Source: SG8-32-3 sp964514055
Lineage (GTDB): Archaea > Thermoproteota > Bathyarchaeia > Bathyarchaeales > Bathycorpusculaceae
Assembly (NCBI GenBank): GCA_964514055.1
Contig: CAZEPB010000011.1
Location: 1 to 54,777, forward strand
Length of the DNA: 54,777 nucleotides
Direction of reading: 5' to 3'
The notes under the pieces were generated by a model. It was not told where the DNA came from. It worked only from the letters and a program-made list of their open reading frames with translations, and did not search any database. Position numbers and translations under genes: made by a program. Numbering within the stretch: the stretch's first letter is position 1; each line of letters starts with the position of its first letter. Positions 34,063 through 43,275 of the stretch are shown here, in pieces.

Positions 34063-36729
34063 TTAGCGTTTTTTAAGCAGCAGCAAAGCGAAGCCTATGA
34101 CTATAGCGACGATGATGGCGATTCCAAAGCCTGCAACGTACGTGTCAGTCATGGACGCTGGTGGCGGTGTCGGAGGTGGAGTAGCTTCAGGAGCTTCCAT
34201 CACGGTGAAAGCTGCTTCCGCGTATGATGGCCAGTAACCGTTGGTGCCCTCGAAAGATGCGACGACGGTGAACTTGCCTGGAATGTCAGGAGTCCACTCA
34301 AAGCTGAAGACGCCGCTTGCGTCACTCGTGGCGGTGCCTATGTTCCTGTAGTTGCCGTTAGAATCCAAGACGTCGATTGTAACTGGAACTCCAGTGCAGT
34401 CGCTCGGGAATGGTCTTTGCTGGTAAACGTAGCCCATCCACTCCTTCATGTTCTCGTCAGAGACACAGGCTACACCGTTCGGGAACCGCGCAGCCTGCTC
34501 ATCCTGATTAGTGCCAGCGGCTGTGTCCATCACCGTACCCGAAATCACCACAGGTTGTCCAAATGCTGCACCGAGGTTTGGTGCGGTAACTGTGGTGGCG
34601 CTGGGTCCTCTGCCCACACTGTAGATTCTGTTGTCATAACCGTTGAAGAACGTTGCAAAGCCGTCAGCGATAGCGTAGCTCGAACCTGTTGCGCCTCCGC
34701 CAATGTAAGCTGAAAGAGTCCAGATCTCTGTGCCGTCAGTAGCGTTAACAGCGCGTGTTAGTGCACCCTTGTAAATCGGCGTGGTGACGGTGTGCTCAGT
34801 GGTCTCCAAGTATATGATTCCGTTGCCAAGAGCAGCTATGAAAGTCGGATAATTACCGCGAGCGGCGTTGTAGCCAGCATCAGTGCTGTTACCTTCGCCG
34901 CCGTTACCGTAAGTCCACTTCAAATTGCCAGTCTTCGCATCGAAACAGTAGAGTATACCTCCGAATTCGCTGGTGTAGACGTTGCCGTAAGCAAGGTGGG
35001 CAATTGAAGCGCCAGAAAACTGGTTACCATAGTAGTCTAACGGGTTAATCTCCGTCTGAGAAAATGTTGGACCCCATAGTTGCTCGCCTGTGTCTAGGCT
35101 GAATCCTACCCACTGTCCAGTCTCCTTGTATGTCTGAACGAAGACGCGGCTCTGTGGGCTGCATCCTCCTTCGAACACGGTGACGTTGAGGGCATCGCCT
35201 GTCGGCGGCTGGTACGTCTTCGTCCACCGCGTTGAACCTAATGCGCCTTTGGAACTGTTGAGGTTGAGAGCAAAGTACGTGTAGGGAGCGCTACTTACTG
35301 TTGCAAACGCAAAGCCGCCTGAAGGTAGAACGCCTTCTCGGCAAAGCATTGTATCGCCGTAGTAGGCTACAACAACTGAAGGTGTTGACGTCAAGGTGTT
35401 GAGCGATGAAACTGAAACGTTCCAGTTGTACATGCTTGAACTGCTTGCATCGAATACGCTGCCTGTACCGGCTGGTGACAAACCAAAGCCTCCAACAACG
35501 GAGTAGAAGAGTTTGGTCGAGTTCCACTCACCCAGATAATAATCTGGATTAGTGAAATTGCCCAGGTTCTGCAAGACATACATCATTATTTCTCCGTTTG
35601 GACCCAGTGTTGACGTGCCTGAGGGAACGTTAGTTGCGTTGTACAGCCAGTCTCCAGTGTAGGCATCGAACATCATCCAAGTCCCAGGAGGAATTCCAGC
35701 AGGACCAAAAAATCCGCCGCCAGCGGTGACTAGTATTGGTGGGAATACTCCGTGTTGGTTTGGGTTCGCAGGTGGAACGTTGGGTATGAGTGCGAATGAA
35801 GGCGTCGGTATGTCAGAGCGATCCCATACGAGTTCTCCTGTGCGCAAGTCAACGCAGACATATTGTCTGCCAGTACCGCTTGAGAAGCCCAGTGGTTCAC
35901 TGTAGTAGATTTTTCCGCCTACTATTATCGGATTTGTGTATCGGTTGATGTATGCGGAACCCTCGAAGTATGTGTCTCCTCGAACGACGTATTGGTCTCC
36001 TCCGACAACTCCACCGTACTGAATCGGCTTTGTCCACATGACATGGCTAGTTTGGGAGCCTACGGCGTCAGAAACGTATCCGTAAACAGAGCCGCCAGAA
36101 TAGCCAGGTGCACCAGTACCTAACCAGTTTGATGATACAGACCACCAGTCACTGTTTTCACCGTAAATCGGGCGAGTCCAGTACTCAGCTGGAAGCGGAT
36201 AGCTAGTTATGGCAGTTACCGGCTCATCCTGCACAGTAATTGTTGTCGTTGCGCTGCTAGCCAGATAAGTGTCGTTCGTGTACGCGTTCGGTATTAAACC
36301 AACACCGAAGACCGATACCCAGTCAGTATAAGTGTATGTTTGTTCCGGATACTCAAACGTGAAAGTGTATTCGCCAGTTTTGTCAGGAGTGTAGCCATAG
36401 TACTGTGCTGACGTTGTGTCCTTGCAGGTATCCCAAGTCTCTACTTGTGTGTTGCCGTCAGGGTCTGTAATAGTGAGCTTGTAATCGTGGTGTCTGATGT
36501 CGTTGGTTACTGCGGCTCCGTAGGCGACCTTGTCAATCCACATTATAACGTTCACTTTCTGGCCGACGCCTACAGGGTTAGGTGCAGCCAAAATGAAGGC
36601 GAAGGTTTTAATTTCCCATGGAGGGTCATGAGCGTTAGCAGTTGGCACCAGCGTCGCTGAAGCTCCGATTGAAAGCATCAAGAGTATAGCAATCGCAATA
36701 GCCGTAGTTTTACCTTTAGCAATTTTCAT
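34063..36729 (-). CDS. Secreted, membrane-anchored PQQ-like beta-propeller protein 1
   Basis: 888 residues from the ATG at 36729 (MKIAKGKTTAIAIAILLMLS), which has TAGGAGAA six to eight bases upstream; the frame continues 16 codons further. Signal peptide ends near TANA-HDPPW. An N-terminal Ig-like domain with the YTPDKTGEYTFTFEYP motif is followed by PQQ-type propeller blades (DAYTGDWLYN, SLDTGEQLWGP, DAKTGNLKWTYG, DGTEIWTLSAY), a C-terminal Ig-like domain (DASGVFSFEWTPDIPGKFTVVASFEGTNGY), a PPPTPPP linker and one membrane anchor. No catalytic site seen; a surface-layer or binding role is likely. Confidence 0.85.
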   Translation of the reverse strand: MKIAKGKTTAIAIAILLMLSIGASATLVPTANAHDPPWEIKTFAFILAAPNPVGVGQKVNVIMWIDKVAYGAAVTNDIRHHDYKLTITDPDGNTQVETWDTCKDTTSAQYYGYTPDKTGEYTFTFEYPEQTYTYTDWVSVFGVGLIPNAYTNDTYLASSATTTITVQDEPVTAITSYPLPAEYWTRPIYGENSDWWSVSSNWLGTGAPGYSGGSVYGYVSDAVGSQTSHVMWTKPIQYGGVVGGDQYVVRGDTYFEGSAYINRYTNPIIVGGKIYYSEPLGFSSGTGRQYVCVDLRTGELVWDRSDIPTPSFALIPNVPPANPNQHGVFPPILVTAGGGFFGPAGIPPGTWMMFDAYTGDWLYNATNVPSGTSTLGPNGEIMMYVLQNLGNFTNPDYYLGEWNSTKLFYSVVGGFGLSPAGTGSVFDASSSSMYNWNVSVSSLNTLTSTPSVVVAYYGDTMLCREGVLPSGGFAFATVSSAPYTYFALNLNSSKGALGSTRWTKTYQPPTGDALNVTVFEGGCSPQSRVFVQTYKETGQWVGFSLDTGEQLWGPTFSQTEINPLDYYGNQFSGASIAHLAYGNVYTSEFGGILYCFDAKTGNLKWTYGNGGEGNSTDAGYNAARGNYPTFIAALGNGIIYLETTEHTVTTPIYKGALTRAVNATDGTEIWTLSAYIGGGATGSSYAIADGFATFFNGYDNRIYSVGRGPSATTVTAPNLGAAFGQPVVISGTVMDTAAGTNQDEQAARFPNGVACVSDENMKEWMGYVYQQRPFPSDCTGVPVTIDVLDSNGNYRNIGTATSDASGVFSFEWTPDIPGKFTVVASFEGTNGYWPSYAEAAFTVMEAPEATPPPTPPPASMTDTYVAGFGIAIIVAIVIGFALLLLKKR

Positions 36730-36986
36730 CTTTTCTTCTCCTATTTTTATATGTCTGCAAGAACATGCAGACAGCACCGACGTTGGTCGATAACAGACTT
36801 AAACATTTGTAAAAAGTGCCACTTCAGACAAGTTTCTATGAAAAACTTCACAAGCTCTCAAAACAACGTATTGAAGGACACTTAAATGGAAAGGGTCTCA
36901 TGATTCAGGACGCCGCATGCATTCAAACACTCAGGGGAGTTCCAGCATTTTTGGAGCCCAATAGCAGTTCAATGCAGAAACCAGCA
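36632..36986 (-). repeat. Identical 355-bp repeat, copy 1 (signal peptide plus 5' region)
   Basis: Matches 39785-40139 with no difference that I could see. It covers the signal-peptide codons, ribosome site, 5' hairpin, TATA region and E repeat. The mature proteins are clearly diverged, so the upstream part was homogenised recently (gene conversion) or is under strong constraint. Confidence 0.9.
36753..36772 (-). promoter_or_regulatory. 5'-terminal mRNA hairpin of PQQ gene 1
   Basis: GTCTGCA/TGCAGAC, a perfect 7-bp stem with a 6-base loop, ends 14 bases before TAGGAGAAG and the ATG. TATA-like ATGTTTAAGTC at 36807-36797 would start the transcript at about 36775, so the hairpin would be the first structure of the message. 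Confidence 0.6.
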
Positions 36987-37079
36987 GAGAGTCACCTGTC
37001 TCAACTAAAAGCGCGGAGGGAAACTGTATCGTAATTCTTAAACGAAAAAGTGATTATTAAAAAAGAAAGGGTTTGCTGG

Positions 37080-37162
37080 GGCTCTGGACAACCGAAATTA
37101 AGGAGAAAAAAGACATGAAAATTCCGACGGCTGCTACCCCATCGTGAATCTTGAAGCCAGAG
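37080..37162 (-). terminator. Hairpin 3' of PQQ gene 2
   Basis: GGGCTCTGG/CCAGAGCCC with the same TTCACGATGG core as the copy after gene 1. The two outer base pairs seen in copy 1 are mismatched here. T-rich minus-strand sequence follows. The surrounding 36987-37251 interval is otherwise non-coding. Confidence 0.45.
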
Positions 37163-37251
37163 CCCTCTCAGCCCCGTTTCTCCCCTTAAACCCATGCACT
37201 TGTAACCCCGAAAAAGAAAGGGGGAAGATAGATTGATTTTCTGTTGGTTGG

Positions 37252-39882
37252 CTATCGCTTTCTGAGCATCAGTATGAGGACTAAGCCGATTACGATTATG
37301 GCTATGATTGCTGTGATTCCGGTGCCTAAGACGTACGCGTCAGTCATGGACGCTGGTGGCGGTGTCGGTGGCGGAGTAGCCTCAGGAGGCTCCATCACGG
37401 TGAAAGTGGTCTCCGCAAAGGAAGGCCAATAACCGTTGGTGCCCTCGAAAGTAGCGACGACAGTGAAATCGCCAGGAATGTCAGGAACCCACGTTAAGCT
37501 GAAAACGCCGCTCGCATCACTCGTGGCGGTGCCTATGTTCCTGTAGTTGCCGTTCGAATCCAAGACGTCGATTTTAACTGGAACTCCAGTGCAGTCTTTC
37601 GGGAACGGTTTTTGCTGCCAAACGTAGCCCATCCAGTCGGTCATGCCTTCGTCAGAAACTGCTGGAACACCATTGGGGAAGCGTGACACTATCTCGTCGT
37701 TTAGATTTAGTCCGGCGGATATATCCATCACTGTACCACTTATCACTACGGATTGTTCGAATGCTAGACCTGCCTTTGGTGCGGTAACTGTGGTGGCGCT
37801 GGGTCCTCTGCCCACACTGTAAATGCGGTTGTCGTAGCCGTTGAACCATGTTGCATAGCCATCTGCGACAGCAAAGTTCATCTCGTTGAACTCACCCGTG
37901 TAAGCCGAAAGAGTCCATAGCTCCGTGCCGTCAGTAGCGTTAAGAGCTCGTGCCAAACCACCCTTGTAAATCGGTGTCTGGACAGTGTGCTCAGTAGTAA
38001 CCGCGTATACTATTCCGTTAGCGATAGCGTTTATGGCTATCGGATAATAACCAGGTACCTCGAACCCACTGTAAGTGCTGTTGCCTTCGCCGCCGTTACC
38101 GTAGCTCCACAATAGATCGCCAGTCATCTCGTCATAGCAGAAGATTAATCCACTGTATCCGCTGACGTAGACTTTGCCGTAGGCAATGAAAGCATATACA
38201 TGTTCGTCCCCTGGGTTGCCATAGTAGTCAAGGGCTGGTTGATCGCCAACTGGACCCCACAGTTTCGCGCCTGTTCTCAGGCTGTACCCTACCCATTGCA
38301 TAGTTTCCTTACATTTTTCAACGAAGACACCAAGCGTTGGATCAGCTCCAGCTTCTATGACAGTGATGTCCTCTATTGGCGGGTTATACGTCTTCCGCCA
38401 TAGTACTGAACCGACTGTGCCCTTAGAGGCGTTGAGGTTAACAGCAAAGTACGTGTAGGGCTTTTGGATTACTGGACTACCCCTAAAACCACTATTAGGT
38501 AGAGAGCCATTGTAGCAGAGCATTATATCGTTACACCAAGCTGCGATTACGGTAGGTGGTGAGGTCATGGTGTTGCGCCATGGTATCGAAATGTTCCAGT
38601 CATAACGGTCCGGCGTGCTTCCGTCGACTACGCCTGAATATCCGAAGTGTCCGTAGTTTCCCGTCGCCCATCGTGCTAGTCTGGACGAGTTCCACTGAGC
38701 CAAACGGTAGTCGGGATTCGTGGTGTTGCCTGCGTTTGCCATGACATATCTTATGTATTCTCCTTCTGGACCCATTGCTGATGCGCCTGAGGGAAGATTA
38801 GTTACGTTGAACACCCAGTCTCCTGTGTCTGCATCATACGCCACCCATTGATCAGCGGTTACTGTGCTGATCCCAAAGTAATTTAACAGAAGCCCTCCAG
38901 TTGCAATTAAAACTGGTTGATAAACTCCGTGCTGTTGGGGATTATGAACAGCATATATGTAACCGAAGCATGGCTTAGCTACATCCGTCCGAGACCAAAT
39001 AACCTCTCCTGTACGCAACTCAACGCAAACAGTTGGACCACCAGCGGCACTCCCGAATGATAATGGCTCTTTGTAGTATAGTTTTCCGTCAAGTATTATC
39101 GGATTGTCATATCTGTTAATGTATGCAGACCCCTCGAAGTATGTGTCTCCCTGAATTTCAAAATTGTCTCCTCCGACGACTCCTCCGCTTTGAAGTGGCT
39201 TAGTCCACATGACATGAGCAGTTTGAGGTCCCACGCCATCAGCAACATAAACTCTGTTCTTAGCTTCGTTCAGCATTGGAGAAAAACTTCCAAGCCAGTC
39301 TGACGAAATCGACCACCAATCAGTGTTCTCACCGTAAATTGGACGCGTCCAGTACTCCGTTGGAAGCGGAGTGACCGGATAGTATTCTATTGGTTCTTCT
39401 TGCACGGTAAGTGTCGCTTCTGCGCTGCTGGGCAGATAAGTGTCGTTAACATAGGCTGAATCGGGGTTATAGCTGTATTCATCGACGTCCTGTCCTGGAA
39501 ACTCGAACTTAAGTGTGTATGTGCCAACTTTGTCAGGAGTGTAGCTAAAGCCCTGTGATGACGTAGTGTCCCAACAGACATCCCAAGTTTTTACTTCTGT
39601 GTCGCCGTCAGGGTCTGTAATAGTGAGCTTATAGTTGTGGAATCGATAGTCATTGCTCATTGCTGTTGACGGATCAAAAATCTTGTCAAGCCACATATAT
39701 ATGTACGTCCACTGACCGACACCCACAGGATCAATTACAGCTTGAACGTAAGCGAACGTGGGAATTTGCCATGGAGGGTCATGCGCGTTAGCAGTTGGCA
39801 CCAGCGTCGCTGAAGCTCCGATTGAAAGCATCAAGAGTATAGCAATCGCAATAGCCGTAGTTTTACCTTTAGCAATTTTCAT
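37252..39882 (-). CDS. Secreted, membrane-anchored PQQ-like beta-propeller protein 2
   Basis: 876 residues from the ATG at 39882. Same architecture as protein 1: identical signal peptide, Ig-like domain (YTPDKVGTYTLKFEFPG), propeller blades (DADTGDWVFN, SLRTGAKLWGP, DEMTGDLLWSYG, DGTELWTLSAYTG), C-terminal Ig-like domain, PPPTPPP linker and anchor. The mature parts differ substantially. Each gene has its own TATA, 5' hairpin and 3' hairpin, so they are separate transcription units from a tandem duplication. They may bind different ligands or alternate as surface proteins. Confidence 0.85.
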   Translation of the reverse strand: MKIAKGKTTAIAIAILLMLSIGASATLVPTANAHDPPWQIPTFAYVQAVIDPVGVGQWTYIYMWLDKIFDPSTAMSNDYRFHNYKLTITDPDGDTEVKTWDVCWDTTSSQGFSYTPDKVGTYTLKFEFPGQDVDEYSYNPDSAYVNDTYLPSSAEATLTVQEEPIEYYPVTPLPTEYWTRPIYGENTDWWSISSDWLGSFSPMLNEAKNRVYVADGVGPQTAHVMWTKPLQSGGVVGGDNFEIQGDTYFEGSAYINRYDNPIILDGKLYYKEPLSFGSAAGGPTVCVELRTGEVIWSRTDVAKPCFGYIYAVHNPQQHGVYQPVLIATGGLLLNYFGISTVTADQWVAYDADTGDWVFNVTNLPSGASAMGPEGEYIRYVMANAGNTTNPDYRLAQWNSSRLARWATGNYGHFGYSGVVDGSTPDRYDWNISIPWRNTMTSPPTVIAAWCNDIMLCYNGSLPNSGFRGSPVIQKPYTYFAVNLNASKGTVGSVLWRKTYNPPIEDITVIEAGADPTLGVFVEKCKETMQWVGYSLRTGAKLWGPVGDQPALDYYGNPGDEHVYAFIAYGKVYVSGYSGLIFCYDEMTGDLLWSYGNGGEGNSTYSGFEVPGYYPIAINAIANGIVYAVTTEHTVQTPIYKGGLARALNATDGTELWTLSAYTGEFNEMNFAVADGYATWFNGYDNRIYSVGRGPSATTVTAPKAGLAFEQSVVISGTVMDISAGLNLNDEIVSRFPNGVPAVSDEGMTDWMGYVWQQKPFPKDCTGVPVKIDVLDSNGNYRNIGTATSDASGVFSLTWVPDIPGDFTVVATFEGTNGYWPSFAETTFTVMEPPEATPPPTPPPASMTDAYVLGTGITAIIAIIVIGLVLILMLRKR

Positions 39883-40139
39883 CTTTTCTTCTCCTATTTT
39901 TATATGTCTGCAAGAACATGCAGACAGCACCGACGTTGGTCGATAACAGACTTAAACATTTGTAAAAAGTGCCACTTCAGACAAGTTTCTATGAAAAACT
40001 TCACAAGCTCTCAAAACAACGTATTGAAGGACACTTAAATGGAAAGGGTCTCATGATTCAGGACGCCGCATGCATTCAAACACTCAGGGGAGTTCCAGCA
40101 TTTTTGGAGCCCAATAGCAGTTCAATGCAGAAACCAGCA
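39785..40139 (-). repeat. Identical 355-bp repeat, copy 2
   Basis: Second copy of the block at 36632-36986, offset 3153 bp. After it the two loci diverge: copy 1 runs into the 3' flank of gene 2, copy 2 into the promoter module before the uL1 gene. Confidence 0.9.
39906..39925 (-). promoter_or_regulatory. 5'-terminal mRNA hairpin of PQQ gene 2
   Basis: Same GTCTGCA/TGCAGAC hairpin and spacing as in front of gene 1, inside the identical repeat. Confidence 0.6.
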
Positions 40140-40210
40140 AGAGCGGTTCTCCTTCAGAACTATTTAAAGTTTCTATATAAAGGGGGGCTATAGACTGTTC
40201 CGAGCACTAG
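40112..40210 (+). promoter_or_regulatory. Recurring promoter module, copy 3, upstream of uL1
   Basis: E repeat (40112-40137), AGAAACC/GGTTCT palindrome (40129-40135, 40145-40150), CTATATAAAGGGGGGCTATAG (40173-40193), then TCCGAGCACTAGAG where transcription would begin near 40200. A second TATA, AATATTTTTATAATTG near 40266-40281, probably gives the main uL1 mRNA. Confidence 0.55.
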
Positions 40211-40313
40211 AGTGAAACGCAAAACCTGCCAAAATTCAACAGCGAAACCAAACATGTATAAGCGAATATTTTTATAATTGGGTTCCAACTCCTCATTGGC
40301 ATGAGGCTTCAAG

Positions 40314-40964
40314 ATGCCCTTAGATAAGAAGACGCTGTTAGATGCGGTTAAAGAGGCAAAGGCGAAGGCTGGAGAAAAAAAGTTTAACCAGACAGTAGAG
40401 CTGATTCTGGACATTAAAGAGATTGACATGAAATCTCCAGAAGGAAAAATCCAAGCTGTCGTAGACCTTCCCCACGTCACAGGTAAACCGAACAAGATTC
40501 TGGTCATTGCCACTGGCGAACTAGCGCTGAAAGCCAAAAAGGCAAAAGCGGACAGAGTCATCGAAAAAGCCGACCTAGAAGCGTACGCTGGCAAGAAGAA
40601 AGAACTTCGGAAGCTGGCGAACAGCTACGACGTGTTCCTCTCTGAAGCGCCGCTAATGCCTCTTGTCGGCAAGATTTTAGGTCCAGCATTAGGTCCACGA
40701 GGAAAACTGCCTGTGCCTGTTCCACCCACCGCCGACATAGCACCTTTAATGACGAAGCACCGCAAGACAGTTGTGGTGAGAATGCGCAACCAACCCATAA
40801 TCCAATGCGCAGTCGGCACAGCAGACATGAAAGAAGAAGACTTAGTTGATAACATTCAAGCTATCCTCAGGCTTGCCGAAGGAAAACTTAAACGAGGGCT
40901 AAAAAACGTCAAATACGCTTTCATCAAGACATCCATGGGTAAGCCCGTGAAAATCAAACCTTGA
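40314..40964 (+). CDS. rpl1: Ribosomal protein uL1
   Basis: 216 residues. KKFNQTVELILDIKEIDMKSPEGKIQAVVDLPH, ILGPALGPRGKLPVPVPP and KRGLKNVKYAFIKTSMGKPVKI are characteristic. It forms the L1 stalk at the ribosomal E site and in archaea represses its own operon by binding mRNA. ATG start. The uL10 gene follows after six bases. No bL12/P1 gene follows, unlike the usual L1-L10-L12 order. Confidence 0.97.
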   Translation: MPLDKKTLLDAVKEAKAKAGEKKFNQTVELILDIKEIDMKSPEGKIQAVVDLPHVTGKPNKILVIATGELALKAKKAKADRVIEKADLEAYAGKKKELRKLANSYDVFLSEAPLMPLVGKILGPALGPRGKLPVPVPPTADIAPLMTKHRKTVVVRMRNQPIIQCAVGTADMKEEDLVDNIQAILRLAEGKLKRGLKNVKYAFIKTSMGKPVKIKP

Positions 40965-40970
40965 CACGAG

Positions 40971-41846
40971 ATGACTGAAATGCCGTCCCAGCAAGTACTC
41001 GAACAAAAAATCAGCGAAGTTGAAGAAATAAAAGAACTGCTTACAAGATACAACTACATAGGAATCGCCAGCCTCCACAAGGTTCGCGCTGCCCAACTTC
41101 AAGAATTGAAAAAGAACCTGACTGGCAAGGTTTACATGAGAGTTTTAAAAAACACACTGCTCAAATTCGCCATCGACGAGTTAAAAAAAGACGACCTGAA
41201 AAAACTGGAAGACCACCTAGAAGGCTCAAACCTCTGGCTTTTCACAGACCTAAACCCATTCAAACTCGCACTTCTCTTAGAACGCGGCAAAATTAAAACC
41301 ACAGCCAAATCAGGAGACACCGCCGCCATGGACGTTCTCATCCCCGAAGGAAACACAGGACAACCACCTGGACCAATAATCAGCCAACTAAACGCGGTTG
41401 GCTTGCCCACTAGAATCGAATCAGGAAGCGTATGGGTAAGCAAAGACACATTAGTAGTCAGAAAAGGCGAAACCATCTCCGAAAGACTAGCCGCAGTACT
41501 CTCAAAACTCGGAATCAAAGCCGTAGAAGCAGGCTTATCCATGACAGCAGTCCTAGACGAAGGACTCATAATCACTGGAGACCTGCTAAAAGTCGATTTG
41601 GAAGCCACACGCAAAAACGTCGAACAAAGCCACAGTGACGCTTTTGCCTTGTCCCTAAGCATAGCCTATCCGACACCTGAAAACATCGTCATGCTCTTGC
41701 AAACTGCTCATCAGAAGGCTTTTGTGCTTTCGTTAAACGCGGTAGTTCCCACAAAAGAGACCATAGCCGATCTGATTAGAAAAGCGCACACTGAAATGCT
41801 GAGCTTAAAAACCGTAGCGGAGAAGGCAAAGCCCAAAACTGACTGA
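40971..41846 (+). CDS. rplP0: Ribosomal protein uL10 (P0)
   Basis: 291 residues. N-terminal rRNA-binding domain (ELLTRYNYIGIASLHKVRAAQLQELKKNL, VYMRVLKNTLLKFAI), the archaeal insert, and C-terminal helices that hold P1 dimers (SDAFALSLSIAYPTPENIVMLLQTA and KAFVLSLNAVVPTKETIADLI). The acidic C-terminal tail common in archaeal P0 is missing or replaced by a basic end (AEKAKPKTD). Base of the GTPase-activating stalk. Confidence 0.95.
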   Translation: MTEMPSQQVLEQKISEVEEIKELLTRYNYIGIASLHKVRAAQLQELKKNLTGKVYMRVLKNTLLKFAIDELKKDDLKKLEDHLEGSNLWLFTDLNPFKLALLLERGKIKTTAKSGDTAAMDVLIPEGNTGQPPGPIISQLNAVGLPTRIESGSVWVSKDTLVVRKGETISERLAAVLSKLGIKAVEAGLSMTAVLDEGLIITGDLLKVDLEATRKNVEQSHSDAFALSLSIAYPTPENIVMLLQTAHQKAFVLSLNAVVPTKETIADLIRKAHTEMLSLKTVAEKAKPKTD

Positions 41847-41901
41847 AGATAGCTTGAAGCGTTTTGAAAGGTTTTTATTCGCGGCAAGTTATTTACGGTT
41901 G

Positions 41902-42783
41902 ATGTCTGGCAAAGAATTTTTTGTAGACCGTTACAGGCAGTTAGGCTGGGAATTCAGGGATGTTCAATCCAGACAAGCCATCAGGATAAACGTTACCAAC
42001 ACTAAAGGTAAAAACTTTGAAGAACGCTTGCAAACCATAGGCATCCAACTTGAAAAGATTCCTTTTCTCGAAACGGGCTTCTGGGTTCGCAGCAGCAAAG
42101 TTTCTGTAGGCGCCACTGCCGAATACCTGTTAGGGTTATACTCGATTCAGGAGGCTGCAGCGCAGATTCCCGCTACGCTTTTCACCGACTTTAAAGGCAA
42201 GACCGTGCTAGATGCCTGTGCTGCTCCAGGCGGGAAAACCGTGCAGTTGGCGGATTTGATGGGGAACACTGGTGTGCTGGTGGCTTTGGATGTTAAAAAA
42301 AGGCGATTGGCTGCCTTGTCAAACCACTTGGAACGGTGCCATGTCAGCAACGTAGTTGTTTACGATTTTGATGCGAGGAAAGTTTCGCGGCTGAACTTGA
42401 AGTTCGACAGGATTCTGTTGGATGTTCCGTGTTCGGGAAATTTCGTTGGGGAAAGAGACTGGTTTAAGCGAAGAACCATGGCGGATGTGAAGCGAAACGC
42501 GAAACTGCAGAGGCAAATTTTAGCGGAAGCTGCAGCGTGCTTGCGTGCTGACGGGGAAATTGTTTATTCCACATGTTCGCTGGAGCCTGAAGAAAACGAA
42601 GTTAACATGGATTGGGCTGTAAAACACTTGAACCTTCAAACGGAAGAGGTTGACTGTCATGGTCAAAAAGGGTTAACTGAAGTTTTCGGGAAACGATTGG
42701 ATGCGTCAGTGGAATGGTGTAGGCGGATTTGGCCTGGTGAAACTCAGGGGTTTTTCGTTTGCAAACTCAAAAGGAGCGCATAA
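41902..42783 (+). CDS. RNA m5C methyltransferase, RsmB/NOL1/NSUN family
   Basis: 293 residues from the ATG at 41902 (MSGKEFFVDRYRQLGW), preferred because GTTTTTATTC about 26 bases upstream fits a leaderless TATA start. A TTG at 41854 gives 16 more residues. SAM site LDACAAPGGKTVQLADLMG, catalytic DVPCSG and YSTCSLEPEENE provide both cysteines of the NSUN mechanism. It methylates cytosine in rRNA or tRNA. Followed by a PUA protein, consistent with an RNA-modification pair. Confidence 0.9.
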   Translation: MSGKEFFVDRYRQLGWEFRDVQSRQAIRINVTNTKGKNFEERLQTIGIQLEKIPFLETGFWVRSSKVSVGATAEYLLGLYSIQEAAAQIPATLFTDFKGKTVLDACAAPGGKTVQLADLMGNTGVLVALDVKKRRLAALSNHLERCHVSNVVVYDFDARKVSRLNLKFDRILLDVPCSGNFVGERDWFKRRTMADVKRNAKLQRQILAEAAACLRADGEIVYSTCSLEPEENEVNMDWAVKHLNLQTEEVDCHGQKGLTEVFGKRLDASVEWCRRIWPGETQGFFVCKLKRSA

Positions 42784-42785
42784 AG

Positions 42786-43250
42786 ATGCGAAAACTGATT
42801 AAATTTGCGTTTCAGCTGAGAGCAAAGATTTCTTTAAACCCTAACTTGATAGTGCAAAAGCGTGGGCGCTATTTTCTTTTGAACGCGAATCTGCAGCGGA
42901 TTATCCGTAAGAACTTCTATTATGCAGGAACCTATCTGGGCAAAGTCAAGAACGGAAAATTCTTTCCGAGTTTTAACTTGCTAATGATGCTTGCAAAGGG
43001 CGAAGCTAACAAAATTGTTGTTGACAAGAAAGCAGCTTGGCTGTTTATCTGCGGCAGAGACATCTTCCGAAAAGGAATACTGGCTGTGCGTGGCTCGCGA
43101 AAGAAAGGTGACCACACGTTAGTGCTGAACGAGTTTGATGAGTGTTTGGGCTTCGGCAAAATAATCAGCAGCTTAGACAAGGCAGCTGCGACTGAAGTTG
43201 CCGTTAAGAACGTTTCTGATATTGGTGATTTTTTACGCAGGGAAACTTGA
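42786..43250 (+). CDS. NIP7-like pre-PUA/PUA protein
   Basis: 154 residues from the ATG at 42786, after AAAGGAG. YYAGTYLGKVKNGKFFPSFNLLMML is the NIP7 family core, and the C-terminal PUA domain includes AWLFICGRDIFRKGILAV and LVLNEFDECLGFGKIIS. NIP7 binds pre-rRNA in 60S subunit maturation. Start codon lies three bases after the stop of the methyltransferase. It is the last core gene before the integrated element. Confidence 0.85.
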   Translation: MRKLIKFAFQLRAKISLNPNLIVQKRGRYFLLNANLQRIIRKNFYYAGTYLGKVKNGKFFPSFNLLMMLAKGEANKIVVDKKAAWLFICGRDIFRKGILAVRGSRKKGDHTLVLNEFDECLGFGKIISSLDKAAATEVAVKNVSDIGDFLRRET

Positions 43251-43275
43251 GCGGAGCGGTTTTGTGTGATTTTTT

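Noticed and set aside
36816..37034. Plus-strand frame of 72 codons, repeated at 39969-40193 with an identical start
   Set aside because: Lies in the identical upstream repeat of the PQQ genes; identity is explained by the duplication, with no ribosome site, and the frames end differently.
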